Translations under genes and position numbers: made by a program
Shown here: one piece after another, positions 5,357-12,649 of the stretch
Numbering within the stretch: the first letter of the stretch is position 1
How the letters are laid out: every line of letters begins with the position of its first letter
The notes under the pieces: model-generated
Told to the model about the DNA's origin: nothing
Database searches by the model: none
Seen by the model: only the letters and a program-made list of their open reading frames with translations
Assembly (NCBI GenBank): GCA_036337765.1
Contig: JAYZDP010000005.1
Location: forward strand, 1-15,059
Length of the DNA: 15,059 bases
Reading direction: 5' to 3'
Origin: JAYZDP01 sp036337765
Lineage (GTDB): Bacteria; Acidobacteriota; Thermoanaerobaculia; Multivoradales; Multivoraceae

Positions 5357-6609
5357 CCTCCTCGACGCTTGGCGAGATCGAGGTCGAAGAGCTGCCCAAC
5401 GGAGCCACCGTGGGGCTGGTGCGCTGCCCTCAGGCCCCGATCGTCTCGACGGTCGTGTGGTACCGGGTCGGTACGGCTGCCGAGGGTCCCGAGGAGGGAG
5501 GCGTCGCCCACTTTCTCGAGCACATGATGTTCAAGGGATCAGCGGCCTACGGCCCCGGAGACGTCGACCGCATCACCCAGGCGCTCGGCGGAGCCAACAA
5601 CGCCTTCACCAGCCACGACTCCACCGCCTACTACTTCCAGTTCGCTGCCGACTGCTGGACCCGCGCGCTGGACATCGAGGCGGACCGCATGGGTGGGCTG
5701 ATCCTCGGCAGCGACGAGGTGGACCACGAGCGAGGGGTCGTCTTGGAAGAGATCTCGATGTACGAGAGTGATCCCTGGGATGCGTTGGAACGGCGCGTCC
5801 AGGAGCGCGTGTACGGCACTCATCCGTATGGTCGACCCGTACTGGGCACGGAGGCGTCGCTGCGCGCGATCGGCTCGTCCGAGCTGCGCTCGTTCCACGA
5901 CCGTCACTACTGCCCGTCGCGCGCGACGATCGTCGTCGCCGGCGACCTGGGAGTCGACGCCGCTGAGCGCGTGCGTGACGCGTTCAGCGACCTACCCCGG
6001 GGCGACGAGTGGAATCGCCCCACGGGCCGCCGCCCCACGCCCGCCGCCGACCGGCGGATCACCCGCCAACACGGCGACGTGGCCCGGCTGTTGTGGGCGG
6101 TGCCCTGTCCGGCTTGGCACGACCCGGACCACGCTTCGCTGCGGCTTACGGTTCAGGCCCTGACAGAGGGGAAGAGCAGCCGGTTGCACCGGGCTCTCGT
6201 CGAGGAGGAGCAGCTATGCGCCTGGGTGGCCGGCGAGTTGAGCGCCAATCTCGATCCGGGCACGCTCAGTATCGCGGCCGAGTTGGTTCCGGGCGCTTCG
6301 CCGCAGGCGGTCGAGGCGCGCCTCTACGAGATCGTCGCCGCAGTCGGCACCGCGGGCTTCGCCGACGAGGAGGTGGAGAGAGCGCGAAGGACCTTCGAGG
6401 CGGACTGGGTGTTCGGGCACGAGCGCATCCAGCAGCGCGCCCTCTCCGTCGCCGCGGCGCTCGCCCATGGGGATCTGGCCTTTCTTTTTCGCTATCGCGA
6501 CGCGGTGGTTGCGACGGACGGGCGCCAGTTGAGCCTGATGGCGGCCGAGTACCTGAATCCTGCTCGCGGAGTGGTGGGCTGGTCTCTGCCAGAGGGCGTT
6601 CGGGCGTGA
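5353..6609 (+). CDS. M16 family zinc peptidase, catalytic subunit
   Basis: A 418-residue member of the pitrilysin/M16B peptidases, which degrade or process peptides inside a closed chamber. The inverted zinc motif is intact: HFLEH at residues 53-57 (His53, Glu56, His57), with the third ligand Glu133 in VVLEEISMYESDP. The following GTHPYGRPVLGT and YCPSRATIVVAGD blocks are also typical. The length fits a single M16 half with two repeats, which needs a second subunit; the next gene supplies an inactive homologue. It has no signal peptide, so it is probably cytosolic. The start ATG overlaps the previous stop (ATGA), with a long GGAGGGAGG element at 5335-5343, nine bases upstream. Its 3' end overlaps its partner by 4 bases (GTGA), consistent with equimolar synthesis. 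Confidence 0.93.
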   Translation: MTSSTLGEIEVEELPNGATVGLVRCPQAPIVSTVVWYRVGTAAEGPEEGGVAHFLEHMMFKGSAAYGPGDVDRITQALGGANNAFTSHDSTAYYFQFAADCWTRALDIEADRMGGLILGSDEVDHERGVVLEEISMYESDPWDALERRVQERVYGTHPYGRPVLGTEASLRAIGSSELRSFHDRHYCPSRATIVVAGDLGVDAAERVRDAFSDLPRGDEWNRPTGRRPTPAADRRITRQHGDVARLLWAVPCPAWHDPDHASLRLTVQALTEGKSSRLHRALVEEEQLCAWVAGELSANLDPGTLSIAAELVPGASPQAVEARLYEIVAAVGTAGFADEEVERARRTFEADWVFGHERIQQRALSVAAALAHGDLAFLFRYRDAVVATDGRQLSLMAAEYLNPARGVVGWSLPEGVRA

Positions 6610-7850
6610 CCGTGCAGCGTAACTCGCAGATCCGGGTTCGAGTGCGCCAGGTCGATGGCTCGCCGGTCGCGTCGCTGCGGCTCTGGTTGTGGGGGGGAAG
6701 CCGGTGCGAGAGCGTTGCTGGCCTGTCTTGGGTGACCGGTCGGATGCTGACGGAGGGGACGCGGGGCCGTGGCTGGCGCGAGATCGCCGAGGAGTGCGAG
6801 GCGCTCGGAGCGTTGCTCGGCTCCTTTGGTGGCATCGAGAGCCATGGCATCGCGATCGACTGTCTGGCACGCGACTGGCGCTTCGGGATCGGTCTGCTCG
6901 AAGAGCTGGCGTTCGACTCGAGCTTTCCCGAGGCTCGATGTCGTTGGGTGTGCACCCAAGGTATCGCCGAGCTCGACAGTCTCGACGATCAACCCGACGC
7001 GTGTACCGCATGGGCTTTCAACGAACAGCTCTACCAGCCGCACGCGTGTGCCCGGCCGCGCCCCGGCACGCGCGACAGCCTGGCGAGCATCTCGGGGGCC
7101 GACTGTGAGGCTCACCACCGGAGCCGCATGGGGCGCGGCGGCGTGCTGGTCGTCGCCGGAGATGTGAATGAGGACGAGGTGCGTCATGCGGTCGGCGACC
7201 GTTTCCGATTGACTCCCACGGTGGCGTCCGCCGAAGAGACCTTCGTGGAGTGGCGAGGCACGGGTAGGGACCGGCAGGAGATCTCGACTCCGGCGGTGGA
7301 CCAGGCCCATCTCTTCGCCGGGCACGTCACGGTGGCGATGGATCATCCCGATCTCCCGCACCTCGAGGTGGCCTCGATCGTGCTGGGCTCCGGCGCCGGT
7401 CTTTCAGGGCGGATTCCGGCGCGGGTGCGGGAGCAGGAAGGCTTGGCCTACTCCGCCTCGGCGACGCTGGTGCTGGGGGCGGGCCTCGATCCGGGCCGCT
7501 GCGTCGCCCACGTCGGCACGTCTGCCGAAACCGTAGAGCGGGCCGAGCTGTGTGTGCGCGAAGAGATGCAGCGCCTTGTGGAAGATGGGATGAGTGATAC
7601 CGAGTTCGAAGAGGCGCGCGCATACGTGCTGCGGCGCGAGCCGTTTCGGCGCGAAACAGCTCGCCAGTGGGCGGGTCTCATCGCCCAGGGCGAGCTGTAC
7701 GGACAGCAGTTGGAAGATCCGGAATGGGTGGCTGAGCGATATCGCTCTCTCGATCGGTGCGCGGTCGAGCAGGCCCTGCGCCACCATTTGCGACCGGATG
7801 ATCTGAAGATCATGGTCGGTCTACCGGGGGGCGCGGCCCCCGCCTGCTAG
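6606..7850 (+). CDS. M16 family peptidase homologue, non-catalytic subunit
   Basis: A 414-residue M16B protein that lacks the zinc site: where HxxEH should be, residues 42-46 read WVTGR, preceding MLTEGT. The C-terminal half keeps the hallmark R..Y signature used by inactive subunits, around RVREQEGLAYSASA (Arg275, Tyr282), and a GVLVVAGDV block at 179-187. This is the pattern of heterodimeric M16B peptidases, where the inactive partner contributes the Arg/Tyr pair to the active site of the other subunit. The start is GTG at 6606, overlapping the upstream TGA; the frame is open for another 199 codons upstream, but that part is a shadow of the catalytic gene. The GC-rich stem near 7824-7840 lies inside its last codons. 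Confidence 0.9.
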   Translation: MTVQRNSQIRVRVRQVDGSPVASLRLWLWGGSRCESVAGLSWVTGRMLTEGTRGRGWREIAEECEALGALLGSFGGIESHGIAIDCLARDWRFGIGLLEELAFDSSFPEARCRWVCTQGIAELDSLDDQPDACTAWAFNEQLYQPHACARPRPGTRDSLASISGADCEAHHRSRMGRGGVLVVAGDVNEDEVRHAVGDRFRLTPTVASAEETFVEWRGTGRDRQEISTPAVDQAHLFAGHVTVAMDHPDLPHLEVASIVLGSGAGLSGRIPARVREQEGLAYSASATLVLGAGLDPGRCVAHVGTSAETVERAELCVREEMQRLVEDGMSDTEFEEARAYVLRREPFRRETARQWAGLIAQGELYGQQLEDPEWVAERYRSLDRCAVEQALRHHLRPDDLKIMVGLPGGAAPAC

Positions 7851-7862
7851 TTTGGTGAGGTC

Positions 7863-10298
7863 GTGGCAAGGGTGACTGAGGGGCAGTCCGGGTCTGGGCA
7901 GGGTCGGATCTGGGTCGTGCGATCGGACGCCAGTCGACAGCCGTTTCTGCGCGGAGTCGTGACTCGCGACCTGGTCCGCCGCGGGCTTCCCTTCGAGGAC
8001 GCGTACTCGTTGGCTCGCGCGGTGCGCGCACGGATCCGCGGGCGCGCGGAGATCGAGACTACCGAGCTGCGCGAGCTGATCCAGGAAGAGCTTGCTGTCG
8101 CCCTAGGGGATAAGGGTGTGGTCGGGCTCAATCCGCCTGGGCGGCCCTCGCCGCTGCCGACGGTCACCTACGACGGCGCCGATGCGCAGCCGTTCTCTCG
8201 CGGCCTCCTGGCTCGGAGCCTGCTGGCGGCGGGCGTCGATGGGGACAGCGCTTACCGACTCGCCACGGATGCCCAGACCGCACTACTCGCGGAAGACGTC
8301 GAGGTGGTCCATCACGAGGAGCTGGCGCTTCGACTCGGCGCCCTACTCGAGGTGTCGGCAGGCAAGGCGGCCGCTCGCCGCTATCGCACCATGCGACGGA
8401 TCGGACGCCTGGACAAACCGTTGGTGGCCTACGTGTCCGGATCGACGGGGTCCGGCAAGTCGACGCTGGCACTCGAGCTGGCGCCGCTGCTCGGGGTGTA
8501 CCAGATCAGTGCGACCGACACGATTCGCCAGGTGATGCGGATGGTCTTCGCCCCGGCGATCCTTCCCGGCATCCATCGCTCGAGCTTCGAAGCGGCGGGC
8601 TCGGTTGGCAAGTCCGGCGACCCGAAGGCCGAATCGGTGGTCAGGGCCTTCGAAGATCAGGCCGTGCGGGTGCTCGTGGGAGTTCGGGCGGTGGTCGATC
8701 GCGCCATCGCCGAGAGCGTCAGCGTCGTCATCGAGGGCGTTCATCTTCTGCCCCCGTTCGTACCGTTCAGCGATCTGGAGGGCGACGCGTATCAGGTCAT
8801 GATCATGCTGGCGACGTTCGATGAGGAGGTTCACCGCTCACGTTTCCTGCGTCGGGGTGCGATCGGTAGTCGTTTGGGCGAGCGTTACCTTCGTCACTTC
8901 GCTTCGATCCGCGCTGTCCAGAAGCGCCTCCTCGAGCGTGCCGGAGACAACGATGTCAGCGTCCTCGTTACAGAGCACGCCGATGATCTCGTGGTCAGCT
9001 CGTTGGAGCTGGTAGCGGAACAGCTGGTGGACAGCGCTCCCTGGGTCGCAGAGCCCCCCGGAGAGCCGCGGCGGACGCCGATGCTCTGTCTGCTCATTGA
9101 TGGCCTGGCAGATCGGCCGGTGCGCGCCCTCGGCGATCGAACTCCGTTGGCGGCTGCCGACACGCCGACGCTCGATCGACTGGCGCGCGAGGGCGTCTGT
9201 GGCCTGGCGGACCCGCTGGAGCGGGAGGTCGTGCCTGACACCGCGTCGGGAACTCTGGCGCTCTTTGGCCAGCCCGCCGGCGCACTGGGGCGCGGTCCGG
9301 TGGAGGCGCTCGGTGTCGGCCTCAAGATACGCCGTGGAGATGTAGCGCTACGCGGGAACTTCGCGACTCTCGACGAGCATCAGCGAATCGTCGACCGACG
9401 TGCCGGGCGGATCCGTGAGGGAACGGCGGAGCTGGCGGCCGCACTTGACGGCATGCGCCTCAGCCTCGATGGAGTGACGGTGAAGGTCCGCGTTCGAGCC
9501 GCGACCGAGCACAGGTTGTCGATTCTGTTGCGTGGCGAGGATCTGTCCTCCGCGATTCTCGGTAGCGATCCGGGTGATGGCGCTCAGCTGGCGAGGCCGT
9601 TGGTGCCGTCGGCGCTCGACCCCGATGACGCGGCTGCGGCGCGTACCGCCGACGTCTTGAAGCGGTTCGAGCTGGCGGCGAGAGAGCGGCTCGCTGCGCA
9701 CCCGGTGAATGAGGGACGGCGGCGAGAGGGGCTGGCAGTGGCAAACGCGATTCTCACGCGCGGTGCGGGGCGGCTGCATCGCCTCGGGCCGATCTCGGTT
9801 GGTGGCCAACCGCTGTCGACCACATGTGTGGGAGGCGACTACACGGTCCTGGGCGTGGCGGCCGCTCTGGGCGCTCGAGTTGTGTCAGGCGCGGGTATGA
9901 CCGCAAACCTCGACTCGGATCTGCACGCCAAGTTCGATGTCGTCTTCGAAGAGCTCAAAGAGCGGGATCTGGTCGTGGTGCATTTCAAGGGCGCCGACAT
10001 TGCTTCCCACGACCTGCGCCCGGACCTCAAGGTTTCCTATCTCGAGCGGCTCGACCGCGAGCTGGCTCGGTTTCTCGAGCGTCGGAGCTCAGACCTGCGC
10101 GTCGCGGTCGCGGCGGACCACGCCACGTTGTCGGAGCTCGGCCGCCATGGTGCCGATCCGGTCCCCGTTCTGGTGTGGGGACATGACGTAGCGGCTGACG
10201 GGGTGGTGTCGTTTGACGAGGCCTCGGTCGCGTCCGGTAGGTTGCGCCGTTTCGCCCTGCGTCAGTTGCTCGAGCGCGGCTACGGGCCGTTGAGCTGA
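7863..10298 (+). CDS. 2-phosphoglycerate kinase fused to archaeal-type phosphoglycerate mutase
   Basis: An 811-residue fusion. Residues 26-83 and 109-165 are two ATP-cone-like repeats (QPFLRG and QPFSRG openings). Residues 186-392 match the 2-phosphoglycerate kinase family: P-loop GSTGSGKS (193-200), then STIR-type ISATDTIRQVMR, PGIHRSSFEA and VVIEGVHLLPP. That family makes 2,3-bisphosphoglycerate from 2-phosphoglycerate and ATP and is best known from methanogens. Residues 406-805 are a full ApgM-type mutase (alkaline phosphatase superfamily): LIDGLADRP (Asp413), RGPVEALGVGL, NFATLD, VDRRAGRI, FKGADIASHD (Asp712, His716), ADHAT (Asp752, His753), and His762 before DPVPVL. The usual PGSD nucleophile motif is PDTASG, with Thr460 in place of Ser. 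The start is GTG 7863 or GTG 7872; GGTGAGG at 7854-7860 fits either. It lies 12 bases after the M16 pair. Domain calls are firm, the coupled reaction is inferred. Confidence 0.88.
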   Translation: MARVTEGQSGSGQGRIWVVRSDASRQPFLRGVVTRDLVRRGLPFEDAYSLARAVRARIRGRAEIETTELRELIQEELAVALGDKGVVGLNPPGRPSPLPTVTYDGADAQPFSRGLLARSLLAAGVDGDSAYRLATDAQTALLAEDVEVVHHEELALRLGALLEVSAGKAAARRYRTMRRIGRLDKPLVAYVSGSTGSGKSTLALELAPLLGVYQISATDTIRQVMRMVFAPAILPGIHRSSFEAAGSVGKSGDPKAESVVRAFEDQAVRVLVGVRAVVDRAIAESVSVVIEGVHLLPPFVPFSDLEGDAYQVMIMLATFDEEVHRSRFLRRGAIGSRLGERYLRHFASIRAVQKRLLERAGDNDVSVLVTEHADDLVVSSLELVAEQLVDSAPWVAEPPGEPRRTPMLCLLIDGLADRPVRALGDRTPLAAADTPTLDRLAREGVCGLADPLEREVVPDTASGTLALFGQPAGALGRGPVEALGVGLKIRRGDVALRGNFATLDEHQRIVDRRAGRIREGTAELAAALDGMRLSLDGVTVKVRVRAATEHRLSILLRGEDLSSAILGSDPGDGAQLARPLVPSALDPDDAAAARTADVLKRFELAARERLAAHPVNEGRRREGLAVANAILTRGAGRLHRLGPISVGGQPLSTTCVGGDYTVLGVAAALGARVVSGAGMTANLDSDLHAKFDVVFEELKERDLVVVHFKGADIASHDLRPDLKVSYLERLDRELARFLERRSSDLRVAVAADHATLSELGRHGADPVPVLVWGHDVAADGVVSFDEASVASGRLRRFALRQLLERGYGPLS
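7938..8357 (+). repeat. Two tandem ATP-cone-like segments within the fusion protein
   Basis: Protein-level repeat: the segment from residue 25 aligns with that from residue 108 without gaps over 34 positions, 12 identical, including QPF, RG, R, L, G, AY and LA. ATP-cones bind ATP or dATP as allosteric regulators. The known methanogen 2-phosphoglycerate kinases carry one such domain; two is a duplication. The DNA is too diverged to be a recent repeat. Confidence 0.65.
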
Positions 10299-10592
10299 AG
10301 GTTCCACTGAGCCTGTGGAAGAGTCTGCGGAAAAGTCTGAGGAAAAGCGGCGGGGAAAGCTCCGGCGGGCGCCACTGGAGCCCCGTTGGAGCGTTTTGAA
10401 CAGATGCCTGTGAACTCCTCTCAAGATTTTGACGGAAAACAACTTATGAGCCTTCGGGTGGGCTCGATCGGTGCCCGTTCGACAGTCGCACGGCTTATTT
10501 TCCGCAAGCGCCGATTCTTGAAGAAGAGATTCGCCGCCTGAGTTTCGTTCCGAGGTCCCTCCGCCGGCGGTGCCTCGAGGGGCCGAATTCCC

Positions 10593-10601
10593 TGTGATAC
10601 T
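10593..10601 (+). promoter_or_regulatory. Candidate extended -10 promoter of the gcvT operon
   Basis: TGTGATACT contains an extended -10 TG one base before GATACT. It places a transcript start near 10608, about 16 bases before the gcvT ATG. No -35 match is seen at 16-18 bases, which extended -10 promoters can lack. Support is the motif and its position only. Confidence 0.35.
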
Positions 10602-10614
10602 TTCTGCGCTCTTC

Positions 10615-10618
10615 GGAG
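10615..10618 (+). promoter_or_regulatory. Ribosome-binding site for gcvT
   Basis: GGAG lies five bases before the ATG at 10624 and fixes this start over the upstream in-frame GTG/ATG-like codons near 10570, which have no such element. Confidence 0.6.
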
Positions 10619-10623
10619 CCCCC

Positions 10624-11754
10624 ATGGCCACAGCCCGAGCCCTGGAACGGACGCCCTTACACGAGTGTCACGCTGCGTTGGGAGCGCGTCTGGTGGAGTT
10701 TGCCGGCTGGGCGATGCCTGTTCAGTATTCGAGCGGCATCGAAGAACACTTGGTCGTCCGCCGGGCAGCGGGCCTGTTCGACGTCTCTCATATGGGCGAG
10801 ATCGTGGTGAGCGGGGCCGGCGCCTCGGCGTGGCTCGAGTGGCTGACGCCGAGCCGCCTGTCGAGCCTACGACCGGGCGAGGCGCGCTACACGGCACTGC
10901 TCACGACTGATGGCACCTACATCGACGACCTCCTGGTCTACCGCTTCGAGCACCACTATTGGCTGGTCGTGAACGCGGCCAACACCCAGGCGGTACTTGC
11001 CTGGCTGCAGCAGCAGCTAGTTGCCGGGGTCGAGGTGCGTGACGCCTCACGTGAGATTGCGCTGGTGGCGTTGCAAGGGCCCGGTGCCGAAGAGATCCTA
11101 CGCTCGCTACAGCTGGATGTCTCGAGGCTGGCGCCGTTCGCCTTCGTGGAGGCCGAACTGTGCGGCAGCGACGTAACCGTGTCACGTACTGGATACACGG
11201 GTGAGGACGGCTTCGAGATCTATCTGGCGTGGGAGAGTGCGGCTCGGGTCTGGAACGGGTTGCTCGATGGCGGAGCGAACGCAGGCCTCGCGCCCTGCGG
11301 ACTCGGTGCGCGCGACACCCTTCGGCTCGAGGCGGCCCTCGCTCTCTACGGCCACGAGATCGACCGCTCGGTCACCCCGTTCGAGTCGCGGTTGGGGTGG
11401 ACCGTAGATCTGAAGGGCGCAGATTTCGTCGGCCGAGAGGTTCTGCTCGCGCTCCGAGAGCGTGGCTTCGGGAGCCGGCTGATCGGGCTCGAGCTCGGCG
11501 GCCGGAGGATCGCGCGCCAGGGAGCGCCGGTCTTCGCCGGCGACGCCGAGGTCGGGTCGGTCACTAGCGGATCCTGGAGTCCCAGCCTCGAGAAGCCGAT
11601 TGCCCTGGCCCGCGTCTCGCATAGGCACTCGGCGGCGGGTGGCGCGCTCGAGGTGGGAGTGAGAAACCGGCGTGAAGCAGCGCGGGTGGTGCGGCTTCCG
11701 TTCTACAAGCGTCGAGGCGAAGAGGCCGCCTCAGAAGGCGGAGCTACCGCCTAG
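10624..11754 (+). CDS. gcvT: Aminomethyltransferase, T-protein of the glycine cleavage system
   Basis: A 376-residue cytosolic enzyme that takes the aminomethyl group from lipoyl-GcvH and passes the carbon to tetrahydrofolate, releasing ammonia. Family motifs in order are: TPLHECHAALGARLVEFAGW (near the N-terminus), IEEHLVVRRAAGLFDVSHMGE (39-59), ALLTTDGTYIDDLLVYR (with the catalytic Asp in the DD pair), SRTGYTGEDGFEI, LGARDTLRLEAALALYGHEID, FVGREVLLAL and VTSGSWSPSLEKPIALA. The length is usual for GcvT. The start is ATG 10624, preceded by GGAG. gcvH follows after 16 bases, so the pair forms a T-H operon; the P protein and the L protein are not in the window. Identity is secure. Confidence 0.95.
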   Translation: MATARALERTPLHECHAALGARLVEFAGWAMPVQYSSGIEEHLVVRRAAGLFDVSHMGEIVVSGAGASAWLEWLTPSRLSSLRPGEARYTALLTTDGTYIDDLLVYRFEHHYWLVVNAANTQAVLAWLQQQLVAGVEVRDASREIALVALQGPGAEEILRSLQLDVSRLAPFAFVEAELCGSDVTVSRTGYTGEDGFEIYLAWESAARVWNGLLDGGANAGLAPCGLGARDTLRLEAALALYGHEIDRSVTPFESRLGWTVDLKGADFVGREVLLALRERGFGSRLIGLELGGRRIARQGAPVFAGDAEVGSVTSGSWSPSLEKPIALARVSHRHSAAGGALEVGVRNRREAARVVRLPFYKRRGEEAASEGGATA

Positions 11755-11761
11755 GAAGGAG
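11754..11761 (+). promoter_or_regulatory. Ribosome-binding site selecting the TTG start of gcvH
   Basis: GGAAGGAG overlaps the last base of the gcvT stop and lies nine bases before TTG 11771. It supports TTG as the start. The frame is open further upstream, but only inside gcvT. Confidence 0.65.
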
Positions 11762-11770
11762 AGCAGCGAG

Positions 11771-12181
11771 TTGGCGAACTATCCGGCAGATTGGCGGTAT
11801 TCGGAAGAGCATGAGTGGGTGCAGGTGGTCGCCTCGGAAGGCGCAGATGAACAAGACGTTGCCGTCATCGGCATCACAGACTTCGCTCAGGCCGAACTCG
11901 GCGACGTGGTGTTCGTCGAGCTTCCCGAGCTAGGAGAGAGCTTCAGTGCGAACGACGAGATCGGCACCATCGAATCGGTGAAGGCGGTTGGCGAGATCTA
12001 CACCCCGGTCTCTGGGGAGGTGGTGGAGATCAATAGCTCGCTTGAAGACAAGCCCGAGCAGGTAAACGAGGATCCCCACGGGGACGGTTGGCTGCTGCGT
12101 CTGAAGATGAGCGACGCCGATGAGCTAGGCTCTCTGATGGAGGCTGCGGCATACGAGGAGTTCGTTGGGTCGGAGGAATAA
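11771..12181 (+). CDS. gcvH: Glycine cleavage system H protein
   Basis: A 136-residue carrier protein whose lipoyl-lysine arm shuttles the aminomethyl group between the P, T and L proteins. Conserved parts are YSEEHEWVQV at residues 10-19, GITDFAQAELGDVVFVELPELG (34-55) and the lipoylation site GTIESVKAVGEIYTPVSGEV, with Lys71 as the modified residue. A ten-residue polar insert after residue 20 (ASEGADEQDV) is slightly longer than in short GcvH proteins. The start is TTG at 11771 with GGAAGGAG nine bases upstream; no ATG gives a plausible N-terminus. It follows gcvT by 16 bases and precedes an unknown membrane gene by 39 bases. Identity is secure. Confidence 0.95.
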   Translation: MANYPADWRYSEEHEWVQVVASEGADEQDVAVIGITDFAQAELGDVVFVELPELGESFSANDEIGTIESVKAVGEIYTPVSGEVVEINSSLEDKPEQVNEDPHGDGWLLRLKMSDADELGSLMEAAAYEEFVGSEE

Positions 12182-12220
12182 GGGCCCGGGTCAGTCCGTT
12201 GAGAAGGAGAGCGACAGGGC

Positions 12221-12649
12221 ATGAGACGGTTCGAGCTGGTTCTCGTCGCCTTCTTTCTGGCAACCTGGGTGGTCGATTTTCTGGCGCTGATCGGCCTGGT
12301 GAGCTTGGCGGGGAGCCTGGAGCTAGGCCTCTACCCGCTGTACTCGGTGGCAGCGGCGAGTGGCTGGCTGGGCGGAAACATCTACGTACCGCGGGCGCGC
12401 AGTCTGCCCAAGTCGTTGAAGCGCCGGTTCTTCCTGGTCTACTTCGTTGGGCCTTTGGGACTCTTCTACCTGCTGCGGACCATGGCTCCGGTGCAGGTCC
12501 AGGAGTACGGCCCCTTCGTGCCGCTTTACGGACTCGGCGTCTTTACGGTGTTCTTCGCCGTGCCCATGGTGCTGAAGTCTCCTTCCCCCGATCGACTCCG
12601 TAACGGCAAGCTTGGGCGCGGCGACGACGATCCGCCGGTGGTCTCTTGA
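12221..12649 (+). CDS. Predicted four-helix inner-membrane protein of unknown function
   Basis: I do not recognise this 142-residue protein. Hydrophobic segments lie at about residues 6-30, 34-52, 69-87 and 99-118. Between the second and third there is a basic loop (PRARSLPKSLKRR), so this loop is probably cytoplasmic. The C-terminal 25 residues are polar and charged (RNGKLGRGDDDPP). No catalytic or metal-binding motif is visible. The start ATG has AAGGAG 11 bases upstream. It sits between gcvH and larE and overlaps larE by 4 bases (TTGA), so it is very likely translated from the same mRNA. Whether it serves glycine, one-carbon or nickel-cofactor metabolism cannot be told. Confidence 0.7.
   Translation: MRRFELVLVAFFLATWVVDFLALIGLVSLAGSLELGLYPLYSVAAASGWLGGNIYVPRARSLPKSLKRRFFLVYFVGPLGLFYLLRTMAPVQVQEYGPFVPLYGLGVFTVFFAVPMVLKSPSPDRLRNGKLGRGDDDPPVVS

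Larger units (their letters stand above)
10299..10623. other. 325-base gap before the gcvT operon
   Basis: No gene is clear here. At 10315-10362 there are three to four imperfect 12-base units (GTGGAAGAGTCT, GCGGAAAAGTCT, GAGGAAAAGCGG, then a weaker fourth), which in one frame would encode a short Glu/Lys-rich peptide ending at 10413. A TTGACG at 10429-10434 has no matching -10. Short GC-rich inverted repeats lie at 10450-10465 and 10561-10580. I looked for a glycine riboswitch because gcvT follows and saw neither of its conserved cores. The AT content is higher than in the genes around it in the middle of the gap. Confidence 0.5.

Noticed and set aside
6009..6605. 199-codon N-terminal extension of the second M16 protein
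   Set aside because: It lies wholly inside the catalytic M16 gene in another frame and has shadow composition; the M16 fold starts at the GTG at 6606.
7824..7840. GC-rich hairpin near the end of the inactive M16 gene as a terminator
   Set aside because: No U-run follows and the next gene begins 12 bases after the stop; it probably reflects coding GC content.
10315..10413. Short Glu/Lys-rich ORF from GTG 10315
   Set aside because: Only about 32 codons of low-complexity sequence from 12-base repeats, with no ribosome-binding site; not listed as a gene.
10429..10434. TTGACG as the -35 box of a gcvT promoter
   Set aside because: No -10-like sequence 16-18 bases downstream; that position is GC-rich.
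10299..10623. Glycine riboswitch upstream of gcvT
   Set aside because: A CTCTCAAG-like stretch near 10418-10425 looked suggestive, but the paired GGAGAG-type element and the CCGAAGGGG-like core are not present in order.
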